NCBI RefSeq assembly: GCF_050113635.1
Contig: NZ_JBNJLT010000002.1
Coordinates: 62,001 to 126,000 of the forward strand
Direction of reading: 5' to 3'
DNA from: Marinimicrobium sp050113635
GTDB lineage: Bacteria; Pseudomonadota; Gammaproteobacteria; Pseudomonadales; Cellvibrionaceae
Length of the DNA: 64,000 bases
In this document: positions 32,476 to 40,508 of the stretch, one piece after another
Numbering within the stretch: the first letter of the stretch is position 1
How the letters are laid out: each line of letters starts with the position of its first letter
Notes under the pieces: generated by a model
What the model saw: only the letters and a program-made list of their open reading frames with translations
Databases searched by the model: none
Told to the model about the DNA's origin: nothing
Translations under genes and position numbers: made by a program

Positions 32476-33078
32476 ATGACCAAAGTACTGGTGCTTTACT
32501 ACAGCATGTACGGCCACATCGAAACCCTGGCCAACGCCATTGCCGAAGGCGCCAAAGGCGTTGAAGGTGTGGACGTCACGGTAAAACGCGTGCCGGAAAC
32601 CATGCCGGAAGACGTTGCCAAGGCGGCGGGCGCCAAGCTGGATCAGTCAGCTCCGGTGGCCAAGCCGCAGGAACTGGAAGAGTACGATGCCATTATTTTT
32701 GGCACCCCGACTCGCTTCGGCAACATGTGCGGACAAATGCGCAACTTTCTGGACCAGACGGGCGGCCTCTGGGCCGCAGGAAAACTGATCGGTAAAGTGG
32801 GCAGTGTCTTCACCTCCACCGCCAGCCAGCACGGCGGCCAGGAAACCACCATTACCTCTTTCCATACCTCACTGCTGCACCATGGCATGATCATTGTGGG
32901 TGTGCCCTACGCCGTGCCCGCGCTGACCAATATGGACGAAGTCAGTGGCGGTACACCGTATGGCGCCAGCACCCTCGCGGGCAGCGATGGCAATCGCCAA
33001 CCTTCGGAAAATGAACTGACGATCGCCCGTTATCAGGGTGAGCATGTGGCGAAAATTGCCATCAAGCAAAGCGCCTAA
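32476..33078 (+). CDS. wrbA: NAD(P)H:quinone oxidoreductase WrbA
   Basis: 200 residues from MTKVLVLYYSMYGHIETLAN, preceded by AAGGAGT; the upstream frame to 32407 is not needed. The FMN-binding P-loop is SMYGHIETLA. FGTPTRFGNMCGQMRNFLDQ and GSVFTSTASQHGGQETTITS are the WrbA signature blocks, and YGASTLAGSDGNRQPSENEL closes the fold. WrbA is a tetrameric flavodoxin-like enzyme that reduces quinones by two electrons and limits redox cycling. Its position behind copA suits a role against copper-induced quinone or redox stress. A strong bidirectional terminator follows. Confidence 0.95.
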   Translation: MTKVLVLYYSMYGHIETLANAIAEGAKGVEGVDVTVKRVPETMPEDVAKAAGAKLDQSAPVAKPQELEEYDAIIFGTPTRFGNMCGQMRNFLDQTGGLWAAGKLIGKVGSVFTSTASQHGGQETTITSFHTSLLHHGMIIVGVPYAVPALTNMDEVSGGTPYGASTLAGSDGNRQPSENELTIARYQGEHVAKIAIKQSA

Positions 33079-33119
33079 GTCGATAACCGCTGTTAAGCGG
33101 CTTCGGCTGGAGCAGCCAT

Positions 33120-33158
33120 AAAAAACCCCGCCAACTCAAGGGATTGACGGGGTTTTTT
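33120..33158. terminator. Bidirectional Rho-independent terminator
   Basis: AAAAAACCCCG (33120-33130) pairs with CGGGGTTTTTT (33148-33158), extended by CAA/TTG across one mismatch. An A-run on one side and a T-run on the other serve both wrbA (plus) and the convergent xylanase gene (minus). Confidence 0.9.
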
Positions 33159-33204
33159 AGCACTCCACTTCGAGGCACTTATTGCATTGTGGGCACCATT
33201 TATT

Positions 33205-34362
33205 TTATTCCGCTGTAGGCACTCTCAACAACGCATCCACAGCCGGTTTCGGGGAACCATCGCGGTTGAACAGCAGCGGATAGTTCACACGGTTTTCAAT
33301 GGGGTAGTAATTTTTCCAGGACATATCGTCCGTGACACCCCACAGCGTTACCCGATCAATTTTGTCACGCTTGCGATAGAACAACTCGAACAGCTCTTCC
33401 CAGCGCTCGGTCAGTTGCTGCTGAACATCGTCCGGCAAACCGTCCGGGTACGGGTTCAGATATTCCACGAACTCTTCGTTCTGGTATTGCGGGTGCAACA
33501 TGCCCGTGCCGATAATCTGGCCCTCGCGGGTGAGCGGCAACACATCCACATCCAGCTCGGTAATCATGACTTTCACACCCAGCTCCGCGTAGGCATCGAT
33601 GGCGTCTTCGATGTAAGACATTTTCGGATAGTTCAGACCCCAGTGTGCCTGAATACCGATGCCATCAATACGAATACCCGCGTCCTGCAGCATTTTTACC
33701 ATGCGCACAATGCCGTCGCGCTTTTCCGGACGCCAGGCGTTGAAGTCGTTGTAGTACAGTTCCGCATCGGGGGCGTATTCACTGGCGTATTGAAACGCGA
33801 GCTTCACCACATCGTCCCCGTTGCCGATGCTGTTCACCCAGGTAGTCGGACGATATTCGCCGTCATCCCCGATAATTTCATTCACCACATCCCAGGCATG
33901 AACTCGCCCGGCGTAACGCCCCGCCACCACTTCGATATGACGGCGCATGCGCTCTTTTTGCTGCTCGGGGGTATTGGGTTCACCGTCGTCGTTTTGAAAG
34001 AACCAGGCGGGTGTCTGGTTGTGCCACACCAGCGTGTGGCCAATAATAAACAAATCGTTTTCCTCACCGAACTCGACAAAGCTGTCGGCGGGACCAAAGC
34101 GATAAACGCCGGGCTCCGGATGAATTTCTTCGTTTTTCATCACGTTTTCCACGGTGACGCTGTTGAAATGCTCCAGCACAATCGCTTGTGAGGAGGCATC
34201 GTCACCCGTCGTGATGGCCTCATTCACGGCCACGCCCATTTTAAAGGCATGCTGGTAAGCGTCTTTCAGGTTGTCCGCCACCGGCGTTTTATCCATGCTG
34301 GACATCGGCTGGCAGGCGGTCAGAGTCAGGCCCGCGGCCAGCGCCAAAAGTGTTCGCGTCAT
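33205..34362 (-). CDS. GH10 endo-1,4-beta-xylanase, lipoprotein
   Basis: 385 residues from the ATG at 34362 (GAGGT nine bases upstream; 34377 is an alternative). The signal MTRTLLALAAGLTLTAC ends in a lipobox with Cys17, so the enzyme is anchored in the envelope. The GH10 fold is complete: HTLVWHNQTPAWFF, acid/base Glu162 (AWDVVNEI), IGIQAHWGL, nucleophile Glu269 (MITELDVDV) and late TLWGVTDDMSWKNYYP. No carbohydrate-binding module is attached, so it probably trims xylo-oligosaccharides at the cell surface. An operator shared with the GH43 and esterase genes lies 42-60 bases upstream of the start, tying the three into one hemicellulose response. Confidence 0.95.
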   Translation of the reverse strand: MTRTLLALAAGLTLTACQPMSSMDKTPVADNLKDAYQHAFKMGVAVNEAITTGDDASSQAIVLEHFNSVTVENVMKNEEIHPEPGVYRFGPADSFVEFGEENDLFIIGHTLVWHNQTPAWFFQNDDGEPNTPEQQKERMRRHIEVVAGRYAGRVHAWDVVNEIIGDDGEYRPTTWVNSIGNGDDVVKLAFQYASEYAPDAELYYNDFNAWRPEKRDGIVRMVKMLQDAGIRIDGIGIQAHWGLNYPKMSYIEDAIDAYAELGVKVMITELDVDVLPLTREGQIIGTGMLHPQYQNEEFVEYLNPYPDGLPDDVQQQLTERWEELFELFYRKRDKIDRVTLWGVTDDMSWKNYYPIENRVNYPLLFNRDGSPKPAVDALLRVPTAE

Positions 34363-34403
34363 ACTGCTGTACCTCATGGTGATCTTATTGTGACGGTCTC
34401 ATT

Positions 34404-34422
34404 TATAGTCATATTAACCACG
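34404..34422. promoter_or_regulatory. Candidate xylan-regulon operator, copy 1 (GH10)
   Basis: TATAGTCA-TAT-TAACCACG fits the pattern TATrGTTA-N3-TwACCATA with three departures. It lies 42-60 bases ahead of the GH10 start. The better-conserved copies are at 55712 and 60107. Confidence 0.55.
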
Positions 34423-34522
34423 AGGCAAGTGTACCCTGCCGCTCAAGCCGGTGCAAAAAAGCCACCGGGCGGTACGGCAAGCGAACGATTTCGGGATGAA
34501 CCTGTTTAGCGGAAAAGCCTGT

Positions 34523-34939
34523 TCAGCGAGAAAGCCAGGCAATCACGATCAGCAGCAGGGCCAGCAGTCCACCCAACGCACCGAGTATCATAAAGGCCCG
34601 GTTGCGGCGACGCACCGCCGGCAGGCGCGCCATTACAGAGGCGGGGGTGGGCTCTTCAATGGAGGTACTGGCGGGGTCGGCACCCGCGAACCGGGAGCCT
34701 CCGGGGGTGTTCTCTCCCTCGGGTAACACAATCAGCAGCGCGCCCGCTTCACCGAACGCATGCCGCCACTGATCGGCTTCTTCCTTAGTATCTACCACTT
34801 TAAAATCCACCGAGCCTGGGGAAAACAACTCGGCTTCGGTCTGCTCCGGCGACATCTCCAACAATCGGGCCAGGTTATCGATGGCCTCTTGTCGACGGAA
34901 GCCGGTCACGGTATCACCCGTAAAAGTCAGTCGATACAT
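34523..34939 (-). CDS. Hypothetical tail-anchored protein
   Basis: 138 residues from MYRLTFTGDTVTGFRRQEAI. A small folded domain occupies about the first 75 residues (RRQEAIDNLARLLEMSPEQT, then FKVVDTKEEADQWRHAFGEA and ALLIVLPEGE), followed by a Pro/Ser linker, a basic patch (RRRNRAF) and one C-terminal transmembrane helix (ILGALGGLLALLLIVIAWL). The pattern of a short ferredoxin-like domain plus tail anchor resembles other small envelope proteins of unknown function. I do not recognise the family. It is flanked by 101 bases to purU and 160 bases to the xylanase start and looks monocistronic. Confidence 0.6.
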   Translation of the reverse strand: MYRLTFTGDTVTGFRRQEAIDNLARLLEMSPEQTEAELFSPGSVDFKVVDTKEEADQWRHAFGEAGALLIVLPEGENTPGGSRFAGADPASTSIEEPTPASVMARLPAVRRRNRAFMILGALGGLLALLLIVIAWLSR

Positions 34940-35040
34940 CCGGTCACTCCTTTTGCAGGGATTGTGGTTGCAGAAGTTATAGCACTGAAAACATGGCGTG
35001 TGCTTCTGTGACAGTGTACCCGCCAGGCCCGTTCAACCCT

Positions 35041-35913
35041 TTAACGGGCAAATACCACCGTTTTGCTGCCATTGAGCAATACCCGATGCTCGGCGTGCCA
35101 ACGCACCGCGCGGTTGAGCACCACCGCTTCGATATCACGGCCAATTTCCGCCATTTCTTCAGGCAGGTTCACATGGGAGACCCGCTCGACGGATTGCTCG
35201 ATGATGGGGCCTTCATCGAGATCGGCGGTCACGTAGTGCGCGGTGGCACCAATCAGTTTCACGCCGCGCTCATACGCTTGATGGTAGGGGCGCGCTCCTT
35301 TGAAGCCCGGCAGGAACGAGTGGTGAATATTGATGGCCCGCCCACTGAGTTTGCGGCACAAATCGTCGGAGAGAATCTGCATGTAGCGCGCCAGCACCAG
35401 ACACTCCGCGCCACTGTCTTCCATCAGCGCCCAGATGCGGGCTTCCTGTTCCGCCTTGGTGTCCGCCGTGACCGGCAGGTAATGGAACGGCAGCTGATAC
35501 CACTCTGTCAGGTCCCGCATGACTTCATGATTGGACACCACGCCGACGATATCAATGGGCAGAGAGCCGTTTTTCCAATTGTTGAGCAGACCGTTCAGGC
35601 AGTGCCCCCATTGCGATACCGCAATCAGCACTTTAGGTTTGCAGTCCACATCAAACAGATCCCAGTCCATGTCATAGTGCTCGGCCACGGGCCGAAACAG
35701 ATCCCGGATGGCAGGCAGCTCATACCCCGCCGGACACTCGAATACCGTGCGCATAAAGAAGCGACGTCGGCTGGTGTCCTCGAACTGGGACGATTCGCGA
35801 ATATTGAAGCCCCGCTGGGCGAACAGGCTGGCAACCGCCGCCACAATACCCTGGGCGTCCTGACAACTGAACGTAAGTACTATTTCCCGCACACCTTCCC
35901 GCACACCAGCCAT
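35041..35913 (-). CDS. purU: Formyltetrahydrofolate deformylase
   Basis: 290 residues. An N-terminal ACT domain (REIVLTFSCQDAQGIVAAVA and SLFAQRGFNIRESSQFEDT) is followed by the formyltransferase-fold catalytic domain: VLIAVSQWGHCLNGLLNNW, IVGVVSNHEVM, INIHHSFLPGFKGARPYHQA and TADLDEGPIIEQ, which supply the catalytic Asn, His and Asp. PurU hydrolyses 10-formyl-THF to formate and THF, balancing one-carbon units and feeding formate to PurT. The ACT domain senses Met/Gly in E. coli. It is next to an AEC transporter gene on the same strand with an 81-base gap. Confidence 0.95.
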   Translation of the reverse strand: MAGVREGVREIVLTFSCQDAQGIVAAVASLFAQRGFNIRESSQFEDTSRRRFFMRTVFECPAGYELPAIRDLFRPVAEHYDMDWDLFDVDCKPKVLIAVSQWGHCLNGLLNNWKNGSLPIDIVGVVSNHEVMRDLTEWYQLPFHYLPVTADTKAEQEARIWALMEDSGAECLVLARYMQILSDDLCRKLSGRAINIHHSFLPGFKGARPYHQAYERGVKLIGATAHYVTADLDEGPIIEQSVERVSHVNLPEEMAEIGRDIEAVVLNRAVRWHAEHRVLLNGSKTVVFAR

Positions 35914-35994
35914 GAGTTCAATCCTGATTAAAATGACGCCGGCAAGCCTACTGGATGGGCGGACACCAGCTCAAGTGTTTTGTCACCCGACCCC

Positions 35995-36897
35995 TCAGGT
36001 ACCCGCCAGGGGCAGGACCCATACCAGCACCATCGGCAACACCAGAAACGCCAGCAGCGTGGAGATCAGCACCATGGCCGCCACCTCCTGGGGCTGGCGG
36101 TCATAGCGCAGCGACAGCAGATAGTTGAAAATCGCCACGGGCATGGCCGCCTGCAACACCGCAACGCCCAGCGCCTCACCTTCCAGGCCCACCAGGCGGG
36201 CCGCCAGGTAACCCAGCGCCAGCCCACCCAGTACGCGCAAAGCGCTGAAGAGCAAGCTGCGTTTCCAGGCGACCAGTTTCAGGCGCGCCAGCGACACCCC
36301 GAGTGTCATGATCATCAACGGAATCGCAAAGCCGCCCAGAAGATCCGTGGTGTTAAACAACCAGCGAGGCAACTCGGTATCGGTCAGCAGCAGCGCCACC
36401 GCCAGCACCATCGCATACAGCACCGGCTGGCGTGCCAACGCCCGCAGACGCGCCCCGATACCTTCGGCGCGGGACACCATCACAATTCCCAGGGTAAAGG
36501 TGCTCAGCATCATCACCATGAAGGAAGCCAGGGCCAGGGCCAGGCCAGTTTCACCAAACGCGAACAGACACAAGGGCAAACCGAGGTTGCCGTTATTGGG
36601 GAACAGCAGGGATGGCAGGTAACCGGCGGGCTCCAATCGCAGCCAGCGGGTCACCAGATAGCCGATGACCAGCATGCTCAACGTCACCAACGCCGCGGCC
36701 AGCGCGACCCCGCCCATAATGCGGGGTTCGACTTCGACGCGGGACATGACCGACACAATGAGGCACGGGGTGGCAATATTCATGACCGCCCGGGAGACAA
36801 ACTCGGACGGGTAGTCCTTCCCCGAATGCACCCAGCCATACCCGATGGCCGTGCCAATAAACAACGGGGCCATAATGGCCAGGAGTTCAGCGAGCAT
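35995..36897 (-). CDS. AEC family transporter (auxin-efflux-carrier-like permease)
   Basis: 300 residues from the ATG at 36897, with AAGGAGC upstream; the longer frame to 36951 is not supported. About ten hydrophobic helices are visible in two halves, opening MLAELLAIMAPLFIGTAIGY with FVSRAVMNIATPCLIVSVMS, and in the second half NTTDLLGGFAIPLMIMTLGV and MPVAIFNYLLSLRYDRQPQE. AEC permeases move organic anions such as malate, malonate or auxin-like acids; the substrate is not readable here. It ends before purU and may share its transcript. Confidence 0.88.
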   Translation of the reverse strand: MLAELLAIMAPLFIGTAIGYGWVHSGKDYPSEFVSRAVMNIATPCLIVSVMSRVEVEPRIMGGVALAAALVTLSMLVIGYLVTRWLRLEPAGYLPSLLFPNNGNLGLPLCLFAFGETGLALALASFMVMMLSTFTLGIVMVSRAEGIGARLRALARQPVLYAMVLAVALLLTDTELPRWLFNTTDLLGGFAIPLMIMTLGVSLARLKLVAWKRSLLFSALRVLGGLALGYLAARLVGLEGEALGVAVLQAAMPVAIFNYLLSLRYDRQPQEVAAMVLISTLLAFLVLPMVLVWVLPLAGT

Positions 36898-37131
36898 GTC
36901 GCTCCTTTGTGTGACAATTAAGACACTATTGTACCCAAAGCCTCTCAACAAACTAGAGGCAGCTCACACTTCAATGGCACAATAAATCACATGGACCGCT
37001 TCGCCATAAAAGTTTCTCTCAGTAGAATAAAATGATCTATCAAAACCCGGCCACCGTATTTTTGCCCGTTACCGCCCGACAAAACGCGGCCCCGGGGATA
37101 GCACTCACTGACCGACCGGTTTACACACATT

Positions 37132-37140
37132 TTATCCACA
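37132..37140 (+). promoter_or_regulatory. DnaA box candidate upstream of nrdA
   Basis: TTATCCACA matches the strong DnaA box consensus exactly; a one-mismatch relative TTACACACA lies about 10 bases upstream (37121-37129). DnaA boxes are known ahead of nrdAB in E. coli, so the position is meaningful, but one exact 9-mer can also occur by chance. Confidence 0.5.
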
Positions 37141-37209
37141 GGTCATCCCCTGTCTTGTCCGCTTGCATTCAGCTCAAAAGCGCATTATCTTGTAGCACAT
37201 CCACGCAGC

Positions 37210-37256
37210 ACCCCTATATATGGGGTTTTATGTAAGATACAGTTTTATATATAGGA
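37210..37256. promoter_or_regulatory. Pair of NrdR boxes upstream of nrdA
   Basis: Box 1, ACCCCTATATATGGGGT (37210-37226), is a near-perfect palindrome. Box 2 centres on TTTTATATATAGGA (about 37243-37256). The two AT cores are about 31-32 bases apart, three helical turns, as in known NrdR operator pairs. NrdR would repress nrdAB when dATP is high. The nrdA start is about 230 bases downstream. Confidence 0.75.
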
Positions 37257-37358
37257 TTTCGGGAAACCTCCCCAACCGCTGCGCTCGTTTGCCCAATTTT
37301 GCCACCGCCTTCTCCCGGTGGCCGCGCTTGCGTACTGCGCAAGCCGTTTGATTTACAT

Positions 37359-37413
37359 GCAAGTCGCTTTTTAGCACCTGCAAGTCGTTTTTTAGCACAA
37401 GTCGCTTTTTAAA
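37359..37413 (+). repeat. Three direct repeats in the nrdA leader
   Basis: CAAGTCGCTTTTTAGCAC (from 37360), CAAGTCGTTTTTTAGCAC (from 37381) and CAAGTCGCTTTTTAAAC (from 37398) lie head to tail with spacings of 21 and 17 bases. They sit between the NrdR boxes and the start codon, so they are probably in the 5' leader. Function unknown. Confidence 0.8.
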
Positions 37414-37484
37414 CGTCACGTTTGGCCCCCAAACGCCTGACTCTTGAATGACCACCGAATCCAGCTCGCTCGCGGAGACGCCCA

Positions 37485-40421
37485 ATGCACACAGAAACCG
37501 ACCAGTCCACCCCCCAAACGCGCCCGGAAGGCCAAGACGCCCACGCACAGCGCTCCCCCTCCAGCCTTTCCGCGACAGCCCCCGGTCAAGTGCGCGTGAT
37601 CAAACGTAACGGCACCGTCGTGTCCTACGATCCGAGCAAGATCGCCGTGGCCATGACCAAGGCCTTCCTGGCCGTTGAGGGCGGCACCGCCGCCGCTTCC
37701 CGCCGGGTGCGTGAAACAGTGGAGAACCTGACCGGACAGATTACCGCCACCTTCAAGCGCCGGATGCCCTCTGGCGGCACCATTCATATTGAAGAGGTTC
37801 AGGATCAGGTCGAACTGGTGCTGATGCGCTCCGGCGAACACAAAATCGCCCGGGACTACGTACTGTATCGCGAAGAGCACGCCCGCCTGCGCGCCGAAAA
37901 GCAACCGGCTGCCACCACTCCGGTGGAAGACCCGGACTACCCCAGTATTGAAGTCACCCTGGACGACGGCAGCCGCTCCACACTGGACATCCAGCGGCTG
38001 CGCACCATCGTCAACGAAGCCTGCGCCGGCCTGAAGGACGTCAGCGAGAAAGCCATCCTCGACGAAGCCATGCGCAACCTGTACAACGGTGTCGCGCTGA
38101 AGGATGTGAACACCTCACTGGTCATCACCGCCCGCACCCTGGTGGAGAAAGAGCCCAACTACACCTACGCCACCGCCCGCCTGCTGCTGGACAAGCTGCG
38201 CGCCGAAGCCCTGAGCTTCCTCGGCGTGGCCGATTCCGCCACTCAGGGCGACATGGAAACCCTGTACACCAAGGCGCTGAGTGCCTATATACAGAAAGGC
38301 GTGGAGCTGGAGCTGTTGGCCCCGGAACTGCTGGGCTTTGATCTGGAAAAACTGGGCAAAGCCCTGATCGCCGAGCGCGACCTGCAATTCACTTACCTCG
38401 GCCTGCAAACCCTGTACGACCGCTACTTCATCCACAGCAACGATACCCGTATCGAGCTGCCCCAGGTGTTCTTCATGCGCGTGGCCATGGGCCTGGCCGT
38501 GGAGGAAGACAACCGTGAAGAGCGCGCCATTGAGTTCTACAAGCTGCTCAGCTCGTTCGACTACATGAGCTCCACGCCCACGCTGTTTAACGCCGGCACC
38601 CTGCGCCCGCAGCTGTCTTCTTGCTACCTGACCACCGTGCCCGATGACCTGCACGGCATCTATGGTGCCATCCAGGACAACGCCATGTTGAGCAAATTCG
38701 CGGGCGGCCTGGGCAACGACTGGACTCCAGTGCGCTCACTGGGCGCCTACATCAAAGGCACCAATGGCCGCTCCCAGGGCGTGGTGCCCTTCCTGAAAGT
38801 CGCCAATGACACCGCCGTGGCAGTGAATCAGGGCGGCAAGCGCAAAGGCGCCGTCTGTGCGTACCTGGAAACCTGGCACCTGGACATTGAAGAATTTGTC
38901 GAACTGCGCAAAAACACCGGGGACGACCGCCGCCGCACCCACGACATGAACACCGCCAACTGGGTACCGGACCTGTTCATGAAGCGCGTATTTGATGACG
39001 GCGAATGGACCCTGTTCTCGCCCAGCGACGTGCCCGACCTGCACGACCTCTACGGCAAGGCGTTCGAAGCCCGCTACAACGAGTACGAGCGCATGGCCCA
39101 GAACGGCGAAATGAGGCTGTTCAAAACCCTGCGCGCCAAAGACCTGTGGCGCAAAATGCTGGGCATGCTGTTCGAAACCGGCCACCCCTGGATTACCTTC
39201 AAGGACGCCTGCAACCTGCGCAGCCCGCAGCAGCACGCCGGTGTGGTGCACTCCTCCAACCTGTGCACGGAAATTACGCTGAACACCAAGTCCAATGAAG
39301 AGATTGCCGTGTGCAACCTCGGCTCCGTGAACCTGGCCCAGCACATTGTCGACGGCAAGCTCGACCACGACAAGCTGGCGAAAACCGTGAAAACCGCGAT
39401 TCGCATGCTCGATAACGTGATCGACATTAACTACTACTCCGTGGACACGGCGAAGAACTCCAACTATCGCCACCGTCCCATCGGCCTCGGCCTGATGGGC
39501 TTCCAGGACGCCCTGTACCGGCAGCGCCTGCCCTACGGCTCCGATGAAGCCGTGCAGTTCGCCGATACCTCCATGGAAGCCATCAGCTACCACGCCATTA
39601 AAGCCTCGTGCGAACTGGCCAAAGAACGTGGCCGCTACGCCACCTTCGAAGGGTCACTGTGGAGTCAGGGCATTCTGCCCATCGACTCCATCCAGAAGCT
39701 GGCAGACGAGCGTGGCAGCGATTACATCGAAATGGACCTGGGGCAAACCCTGGACTGGGACAGCCTGCGCGAGGAAGTGAAGACTCACGGCATGCGTAAC
39801 TCCAACGTCATGGCCATCGCCCCGACCGCCACCATCGCCAACATTACCGGTGTGAGCCAGTCCATCGAGCCCACGTACCAGAACCTGTACGTGAAATCGA
39901 ACCTGTCCGGCGAATTCACCGTCGTGAACCCCTTCCTGGTACACGATCTGAAAGACCGTGGGCTGTGGGACAACGTGATGGTCAATGACCTGAAATACTA
40001 CGAAGGTACCGTGCAGCCCATCGACCGCGTACCAGACGATTTGAAAGCGCTGTACTCCACCGCCTTTGAAGTGGAGCCCAAGTGGATCGTGGACGCCGCC
40101 AGCCGCCGTCAGAAGTGGATCGATCAGGCCCAGAGCCTGAACCTCTACATCGCCGGCGCCAACGGCAAGAAGCTGGACATCACCTACCGCATGGCGTGGT
40201 TCCGTGGCCTGAAAACCACCTACTACCTCCGTGCCCTGGCCGCCAGCAGCACTGAAAAATCCACCGTGACCACCGGCACCCACAACGCCGTATCCGCCGG
40301 AGGCGGTGGTGGTGTCGCCGCGAGCGCCGCCGCAGCCAGTGCTTCCGCCAGCAGTGGCGAAGCCGCGCCGGTGCCCAAGGCCTGCTCTCTGGACGATCCG
40401 GACTGCGAAGCCTGTCAGTAA
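37485..40421 (+). CDS. nrdA: Ribonucleoside-diphosphate reductase, alpha subunit (class Ia)
   Basis: 978 residues, long for NrdA because two ATP-cone regions precede the barrel: VRVIKRNGTVVSYDPSKIAV (about 36-125) and a second DIQRLRTIVNEACAGLKDVS (about 168-255), as in Pseudomonas NrdA. The catalytic barrel has SSTPTLFNAGTLRPQLSSCY with the first redox Cys, SNLCTEITLNT with the thiyl-radical Cys and adjacent Glu, and GLGLMGFQDALY. The tail ends CSLDDPDCEACQ, with Cys974 and Cys977 as the thioredoxin-accepting pair. With NrdB it makes dNTPs aerobically. The upstream 587 bases contain NrdR boxes, a DnaA box and direct repeats; nrdB follows after 87 bases. Confidence 0.97.
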   Translation: MHTETDQSTPQTRPEGQDAHAQRSPSSLSATAPGQVRVIKRNGTVVSYDPSKIAVAMTKAFLAVEGGTAAASRRVRETVENLTGQITATFKRRMPSGGTIHIEEVQDQVELVLMRSGEHKIARDYVLYREEHARLRAEKQPAATTPVEDPDYPSIEVTLDDGSRSTLDIQRLRTIVNEACAGLKDVSEKAILDEAMRNLYNGVALKDVNTSLVITARTLVEKEPNYTYATARLLLDKLRAEALSFLGVADSATQGDMETLYTKALSAYIQKGVELELLAPELLGFDLEKLGKALIAERDLQFTYLGLQTLYDRYFIHSNDTRIELPQVFFMRVAMGLAVEEDNREERAIEFYKLLSSFDYMSSTPTLFNAGTLRPQLSSCYLTTVPDDLHGIYGAIQDNAMLSKFAGGLGNDWTPVRSLGAYIKGTNGRSQGVVPFLKVANDTAVAVNQGGKRKGAVCAYLETWHLDIEEFVELRKNTGDDRRRTHDMNTANWVPDLFMKRVFDDGEWTLFSPSDVPDLHDLYGKAFEARYNEYERMAQNGEMRLFKTLRAKDLWRKMLGMLFETGHPWITFKDACNLRSPQQHAGVVHSSNLCTEITLNTKSNEEIAVCNLGSVNLAQHIVDGKLDHDKLAKTVKTAIRMLDNVIDINYYSVDTAKNSNYRHRPIGLGLMGFQDALYRQRLPYGSDEAVQFADTSMEAISYHAIKASCELAKERGRYATFEGSLWSQGILPIDSIQKLADERGSDYIEMDLGQTLDWDSLREEVKTHGMRNSNVMAIAPTATIANITGVSQSIEPTYQNLYVKSNLSGEFTVVNPFLVHDLKDRGLWDNVMVNDLKYYEGTVQPIDRVPDDLKALYSTAFEVEPKWIVDAASRRQKWIDQAQSLNLYIAGANGKKLDITYRMAWFRGLKTTYYLRALAASSTEKSTVTTGTHNAVSAGGGGGVAASAAAASASASSGEAAPVPKACSLDDPDCEACQ

Positions 40422-40433
40422 CCGTTGTGACCC

Positions 40434-40455
40434 GCGCGCCTCTCGGGAGGCGCGC
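40434..40455 (+). terminator. GC-rich hairpin between nrdA and nrdB
   Basis: GCGCGCCTC-TCGG-GAGGCGCGC forms a perfect nine-pair stem 13 bases after the nrdA stop. There is no U-tract, so it more likely stabilises or processes the nrdAB transcript than ends it. Confidence 0.5.
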
Positions 40456-40508
40456 CGATTCAAACAAACCAAACACTCTGAACCAAACAACCAAAGGTAA
40501 ACCGCGCC

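Noticed and set aside
37359..37413. Possible short CRISPR or iteron origin
   Set aside because: Only three copies, no unique spacers, and no replication gene nearby; treated as leader repeats of nrdA.
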